Source of the DNA: JAVBMJ01 sp031551275
GTDB lineage: Bacteria > Bacteroidota > Bacteroidia > Bacteroidales > Rikenellaceae
Direction of reading: 5' to 3'
Assembly (NCBI GenBank): GCA_031551275.1
Contig: JAVBNX010000002.1
Location: 1 to 64,000 of the forward strand
Length of the DNA stretch: 64,000 bases
Below the pieces are notes generated by a model. It had not been told where the DNA came from and did no database searches. It saw only the letters and a program-made list of their open reading frames with translations. Each line of letters opens with the position of its first letter. Positions within the stretch are counted from its first letter, which is position 1. A program made the position numbers and the translations under genes. Shown piece by piece: positions 60,589 through 64,000 of this stretch.

Positions 60589-61989
60589 ATGCGCCTGCCC
60601 ACCATATGCCAGTACATCGAGACCGTGGCCAACCCCGAGGGACGCTTTGCCACGATCGGCGAGTTCGAGCCTGAAAGGGACCCCTACGGGGAGATCAAGG
60701 TAATCGCGGGCAACAACTCGGCCATCTTCAAGATCAAAATGGACGGGCGCCACTACCGGCTGAAATGCTACACCCGGGAGATCTCCGACATCCGGGCCAA
60801 GATCGACTACTTCGTCGACAAACCCTCCCAGATCGTGGGACTGATGCGCTACCGGCCCAATGAAATGTACGTGCACGGCCACACGGGCGAGGGCGAATTC
60901 TACGACGTGGCCCTCTCCGAGTGGATCGAGGGGAAGACCATGGCCCAGGTGCTCAGGCGGGCAGCCAACATGGGGGACAAGGCGGCGCTGGAAGACCTGG
61001 CCAACCACTTCGACGTGATGGCCCTCGACCTGTTGAACGAGGAGTGGGCCCACGGCGACGTGAAGCCCGAGAACATCATGGTCGATAGGAACGGCTGGCT
61101 CTACCTGATCGACTTCGACGCCGTTTACATCCCCTCGCTCAAGGGGCGTAAGAGCTCCGAGCTGGGCACGCCCCCGTTCCAGCACCCGATGCGCGACGGG
61201 GATATGTACGACAAGCACATCGACGACTACTCGCTGGCCATGATCTCCTTCGGGCTCCACTACCTGGCCGAGCACCCCGAGGTGTTCCACTCCTACGACA
61301 GGGGCGACAACATCTTTCTGGAGCCCGTCGAGATCCTCGAGGGACGCTCCGCGATCTATAAGGACGCCCTCGACATGTTCCTTTTCCAGGGACGCCACGC
61401 GCTTTACTACCTGGGGTCCCTTCTGGCCTCGCCCACGCCCCGCTTTCACGGGTTAGCCGACGTATTCAAGCAACTGATCGGCTGTGTGACCCCCGGCAAA
61501 GGCCTCTACCCCGTGCGCGAAGAGGGGAGGTGGGGCTACCGCAACGCGAAGGGCGAGATCGCCATCCCGATCATCTACGAGGATGCGCGCCCCTTCTGCG
61601 AGGAGCTGGCCCCGGTGCGCCTGGGCGGGCTTTGGAGTTATATCGACAGCCGGGGAAAGGTCGCCTTCAGTTGCCCCGGATGCCGGAGCGCGGACCCTTT
61701 CAGCGAAGGGTTGGCCGCCGTCAACCGGGAGGGGCTCTGGGGCTACGTCGATCGCACGGGACGGCAGATCATCCCCGCCGTCTACCAGGCCGCGGGCGCT
61801 TTCCGGGAGGGGCTGGCCTCAGCCAAGACCTTCGGGAAGTACGGATTCCTGGATCCGCAGGGCCACTGGGCCATCCCGCCCCGGTTCGAACACGCGCGGA
61901 ACTTCCACGCCGGGAGAGCCGAAGTGACGCTCGACGGAGGTACCCACATCATCGACAAAACCGGCGCGATCGTCGAGCCGGGAAGGTAA
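60589..61989 (+). CDS. Serine/threonine-kinase-like domain with WG repeats
   Basis: 466 residues. Residues about 35-290 form a protein-kinase-like fold: candidate ATP lysine K59 in RLKCY, catalytic loop HGDVKPEN (155-162, D157 and N162), DFD in place of DFG (175-177), DDYSLAMISFG (212-222). A glycine-rich loop is not evident. Residues about 305-460 contain four or five WG repeats (GRWGYRNAKGEIAIPIIYE; GLWSYIDSRGKVAF; GLWGYVDRTGRQIIPAVY; KYGFLDPQGHWAIPP). It begins 7 nt after the DAHP synthase stop. Likely an active cytoplasmic kinase with a sensor-like repeat domain; target unknown. Confidence 0.85.
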   Translation: MRLPTICQYIETVANPEGRFATIGEFEPERDPYGEIKVIAGNNSAIFKIKMDGRHYRLKCYTREISDIRAKIDYFVDKPSQIVGLMRYRPNEMYVHGHTGEGEFYDVALSEWIEGKTMAQVLRRAANMGDKAALEDLANHFDVMALDLLNEEWAHGDVKPENIMVDRNGWLYLIDFDAVYIPSLKGRKSSELGTPPFQHPMRDGDMYDKHIDDYSLAMISFGLHYLAEHPEVFHSYDRGDNIFLEPVEILEGRSAIYKDALDMFLFQGRHALYYLGSLLASPTPRFHGLADVFKQLIGCVTPGKGLYPVREEGRWGYRNAKGEIAIPIIYEDARPFCEELAPVRLGGLWSYIDSRGKVAFSCPGCRSADPFSEGLAAVNREGLWGYVDRTGRQIIPAVYQAAGAFREGLASAKTFGKYGFLDPQGHWAIPPRFEHARNFHAGRAEVTLDGGTHIIDKTGAIVEPGR

Positions 61990-62005
61990 AATTCTTTAAT
62001 ATTGT

Positions 62006-62013
62006 TATCTTTG
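62006..62013 (+). promoter_or_regulatory. Promoter -7 box (TATCTTTG) of vWA/pseudokinase genes
   Basis: Exact TAnnTTTG match 25 nt before the vWA gene's ATG. It gives the last two genes of the trio a promoter independent of the aromatic operon. Confidence 0.6.
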
Positions 62014-62038
62014 CAATAAACGCTCAAACCCAGCGAAG

Positions 62039-62893
62039 ATGTATTCAGCGCGAATTACCCGCCTGCGCCCCACGGCCATCGTATTTCTGATCGACCAGTC
62101 CGGCTCGATGAACGAGCAGGTGCTCTTTGAGTCCGATACCATGACCAAGGCCGGGGCCGTCTCCCTGGCCACCAACAACCTGCTATCCGAGTTGATCAAC
62201 CGCTCGCGCCGGGAGACCGGGCTGAACGACTATTTCGATATCGCGGTAATCGGCTACTCGCAGGCGGGCGTGCAATACCTGGTCGGCTCCCACAAGGGCT
62301 TCGTCACCCCCACGATCCTCGCGGGCCTGGACGTACCCGTGAAGCGGATCACGCGCACGGTGGTCATGCCCGACGGGAGCCAGCGCAACGTCGCCTCGGA
62401 CCAACGTGTCTGGGTCGAACCCCGCGCCGAGGGCGACACGCCGATGTACGAAGCCATGCTCACGGCCTACACCCTGCTCGACAAGTGGTGCCGGGCCACG
62501 GCCAACCGCAACTCCTATCCGCCCACGGTGTTCAACATCACGGACGGCGAGGCCACCGACGCCAAAGAGGAGCAACTGCTCTCGTTGGGCGAGAAGATCA
62601 AGGCCCTGGGGACCACCGACGGCAACGCGCTTCTGATCAATATGCACATCCCCGGCCCGCAGCAGGGCGCGCAGGTCGTCTTCCCGGCAAGCACCGCCGA
62701 GTTGCCCGACAACCGCTACGCCAAACTGCTCTACAAACTATCGAGCGAGATGCCCGAAAAATACCACGAGGCGGTCTGCAAGGTCAGAGGGAGCCGCAAG
62801 GCCGGCCCCTTTAGGGGCATGAGCTTCAACACCTCGATCGGGGAGCTGATTACCATGATGGACATCGGGTCGCTGAGTTCAAACCTGACCTAA
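62039..62893 (+). CDS. vWA-domain protein with complete MIDAS
   Basis: 284 residues, a single von Willebrand A domain resembling TerY. Metal-ion-dependent adhesion site residues are all present: D19-Q-S21-G-S23, T134 (EGDTPM) and D169 (NITDGEATD). No signal peptide or membrane helix, so cytoplasmic. An insertion at about 95-130 (around VKRITRTVVMPDG) interrupts the core. It follows the kinase gene after 49 nt and precedes the pseudokinase after 3 nt. In TerY-type systems such proteins associate with kinases and phosphatases; role here unknown. Confidence 0.9.
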   Translation: MYSARITRLRPTAIVFLIDQSGSMNEQVLFESDTMTKAGAVSLATNNLLSELINRSRRETGLNDYFDIAVIGYSQAGVQYLVGSHKGFVTPTILAGLDVPVKRITRTVVMPDGSQRNVASDQRVWVEPRAEGDTPMYEAMLTAYTLLDKWCRATANRNSYPPTVFNITDGEATDAKEEQLLSLGEKIKALGTTDGNALLINMHIPGPQQGAQVVFPASTAELPDNRYAKLLYKLSSEMPEKYHEAVCKVRGSRKAGPFRGMSFNTSIGELITMMDIGSLSSNLT

Positions 62894-62896
62894 ACG

Positions 62897-64000
62897 ATGA
62901 TCTCGCCCACGTTAAACTCCATCAGGGAGACCTTCCTGAATCCCGCCGGGAGGTTCCGCACGCTGGAAGGCATCTACGGCCTGAGGGATCCCCAGGGTGA
63001 GTTCCTGATGCGTGCATCCAACCGCATGGCCAGCGTGGAGGCCGTCTGCAAAGGCCGGCGCTACACCGTCAAATGCCTCTACGAGGGCGAGGGGTCCTAC
63101 GCCCCGGGCGCCAGGCTGTTCGCCTCGCGGATGGCGGGGCGGGAGCTCCCCTTCCTGACCGGTTGGGAGTACCTGCCCGAGGAGATGCTGCTCATCGACG
63201 AGCGGGGCCACGGGCGCTACTACGACGTCGTGCTCCAGGGCGTACCTGCAGGCGTGAGGCTGGACCACCATATGCGTGCCCTGTGCCTGAAGTCCGACCG
63301 CGAGAACATGATGCGCGCAGCCCACTCCGTGGCGCGTTTCTCGGAGCTGGCCATGGGCCACCGCTTCGTTTCGGCCAGGGTCAGGCCTCCCCACTTCTAC
63401 ATGTCCCCCTCGCTGGACCTGGTCGCTGTCAACTACGAGCAGGCGCGGCTGATGACCGAAGCCGAACTGGCCGCCGATCCCGGGGCGAGGGAGATCTACG
63501 ACCTGCGCCTGACGGGGATCGGGGTGGCCATCTACCTGATGGCGTGCCAGCCCGACCTCTACGAAGTGATCCACGCCGCCTTCTCCATCTCGGTCGACCG
63601 GGTCAACAGCTACGGCGCCGCCCTGCTGGAGTGGGCGAAGGCCGAAAAGCGCGACGCGCTGGCCTCGATCATGCAGTACGTCATGGAGAGCGGCGGCAAG
63701 AACGCGGGCCCGGCGCACGGGATACCCGGGCGGTTGTACACCCTGGCGCAAAGCGTGCCGCTCCCCTCCGACTCCCTGGCGGCGGTTTTCGGCGGTCGTC
63801 CCGTTCCGGTGCATGTGTTGGCCGAACCGGGTGCGGAGTACACCGCGGGCGTGAAAGATCCTGCGGGCAGGACCATCCATTCACACGGCGGTTCGCCCCG
63901 GGGCCTGCCAGGCCCCGACGGGAAATACCGTTTCCCCCAGGCCGAAGAGAGAAGCCTGCGGGAGATGGCCTTCGACTACGCGGGCGACTTCGAAGAGGGC
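62897..64000 (+). CDS. Pseudokinase paralogue of the upstream kinase (runs off the end)
   Basis: 368 codons to the window edge, no stop; partial at the 3' end. ATG at 62897, 3 nt after the vWA stop. Its first 110 residues parallel the kinase at 60589: LNPAGRF/ANPEGRF, GEF..., KGRRYTVKC/DGRHYRLKC, and GRYYDVVLQG/GEFYDVALSE. Where the kinase has HGDVKPEN this protein has SARVRPPH (159-166), and DFD becomes NYE (179-181), so catalytic residues are gone. After residue about 275 a different C-terminal part begins (DPAGRTIHS, GPDGKYRFPQ). Probably a regulatory or scaffold partner. Confidence 0.85.
   Translation, partial: MISPTLNSIRETFLNPAGRFRTLEGIYGLRDPQGEFLMRASNRMASVEAVCKGRRYTVKCLYEGEGSYAPGARLFASRMAGRELPFLTGWEYLPEEMLLIDERGHGRYYDVVLQGVPAGVRLDHHMRALCLKSDRENMMRAAHSVARFSELAMGHRFVSARVRPPHFYMSPSLDLVAVNYEQARLMTEAELAADPGAREIYDLRLTGIGVAIYLMACQPDLYEVIHAAFSISVDRVNSYGAALLEWAKAEKRDALASIMQYVMESGGKNAGPAHGIPGRLYTLAQSVPLPSDSLAAVFGGRPVPVHVLAEPGAEYTAGVKDPAGRTIHSHGGSPRGLPGPDGKYRFPQAEERSLREMAFDYAGDFEEG

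Noticed and set aside
1..64000. CRISPR arrays, tRNA, rRNA, insertion sequences and prophage genes
   Set aside because: I looked for regularly spaced repeats, tRNA-like cloverleafs, transposase motifs and integrase or phage structural genes and saw none; apart from the promoter element (15557-15620 and 33942-34000), the intergenic repeat and the tandem 35-bp units I noticed no other repeated blocks.

Overview
The window is about 60 % GC bacterial DNA from the Bacteroidota, most likely a GC-rich Bacteroidales such as an Alistipes/Rikenellaceae relative (genus is inference). Evidence: TAnnTTTG-type -7 promoter boxes precede most operons, Shine-Dalgarno sites are usually weak, and there are a hybrid two-component regulator (periplasmic propeller, kinase, receiver and AraC domain in one chain), a Bacteroidota-type ketol-acid reductoisomerase and a bifunctional DAHP synthase/chorismate mutase.

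Layout. 1-464: non-coding, with a terminator and copy 1 of a structured intergenic repeat. 465-15386 (minus): one long Wzx/Wzy-type exopolysaccharide operon, headed by a stand-alone receiver protein and a monotopic sugar transferase with a degenerate receiver-like N-terminus. It continues with a half-length TolC-like protein, a Wzz-like co-polymerase with a dead kinase-like domain, a polymerase, six glycosyltransferases, an acetyltransferase and a flippase. 15625-17994 (plus): GH2 glycosidase. 18033-26070: altronate dehydratase, PurM, a MntA/HepT toxin-antitoxin pair with a DUF2752 protein, a GH3-family protein, TrkA, a small Cys-rich membrane protein and two half-size chromate transporters. 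26075-33914 (minus): rsmE followed by a six-gene membrane complex resembling hydrogenase-4 in which nearly all [NiFe] and proximal FeS ligands are gone. 34033-40703: M3 metallopeptidase, an AT-rich lipoprotein, UDP-xylose synthesis (Ugd, Uxs), RmlA and an L,D-transpeptidase-like protein. 40704-41100: repeat copy 2. 41101-48380: pectin/rhamnogalacturonan module (GH105, hybrid regulator, GH28). 48519-52482: two uncharacterised membrane proteins, a DUF3108 protein and NadC. 52584-57743: ilvD-ilvB-ilvN-ilvC. 57824-60581: pheA-tyrA-DAHP synthase/chorismate mutase. 60589-64000: a kinase/WG-repeat protein, a vWA protein and a pseudokinase paralogue that runs off the end.

How the parts fit. Ugd and Uxs can supply UDP-glucuronate and UDP-xylose, and RmlA dTDP-glucose, to the exopolysaccharide operon. 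GH28, GH105 and altronate dehydratase fit successive stages of pectin/galacturonate use under the hybrid regulator, although no SusC/SusD pair is present. The amino-acid genes form two tight operons with ATGA-type overlaps.

The least explained items are the kinase/vWA/pseudokinase trio at the right edge, the ligand-less hydrogenase-like complex, two copies of a structured promoter element (15557-15620 and 33942-34000), and a roughly 280-bp structured repeat in direct orientation 40.7 kb apart.
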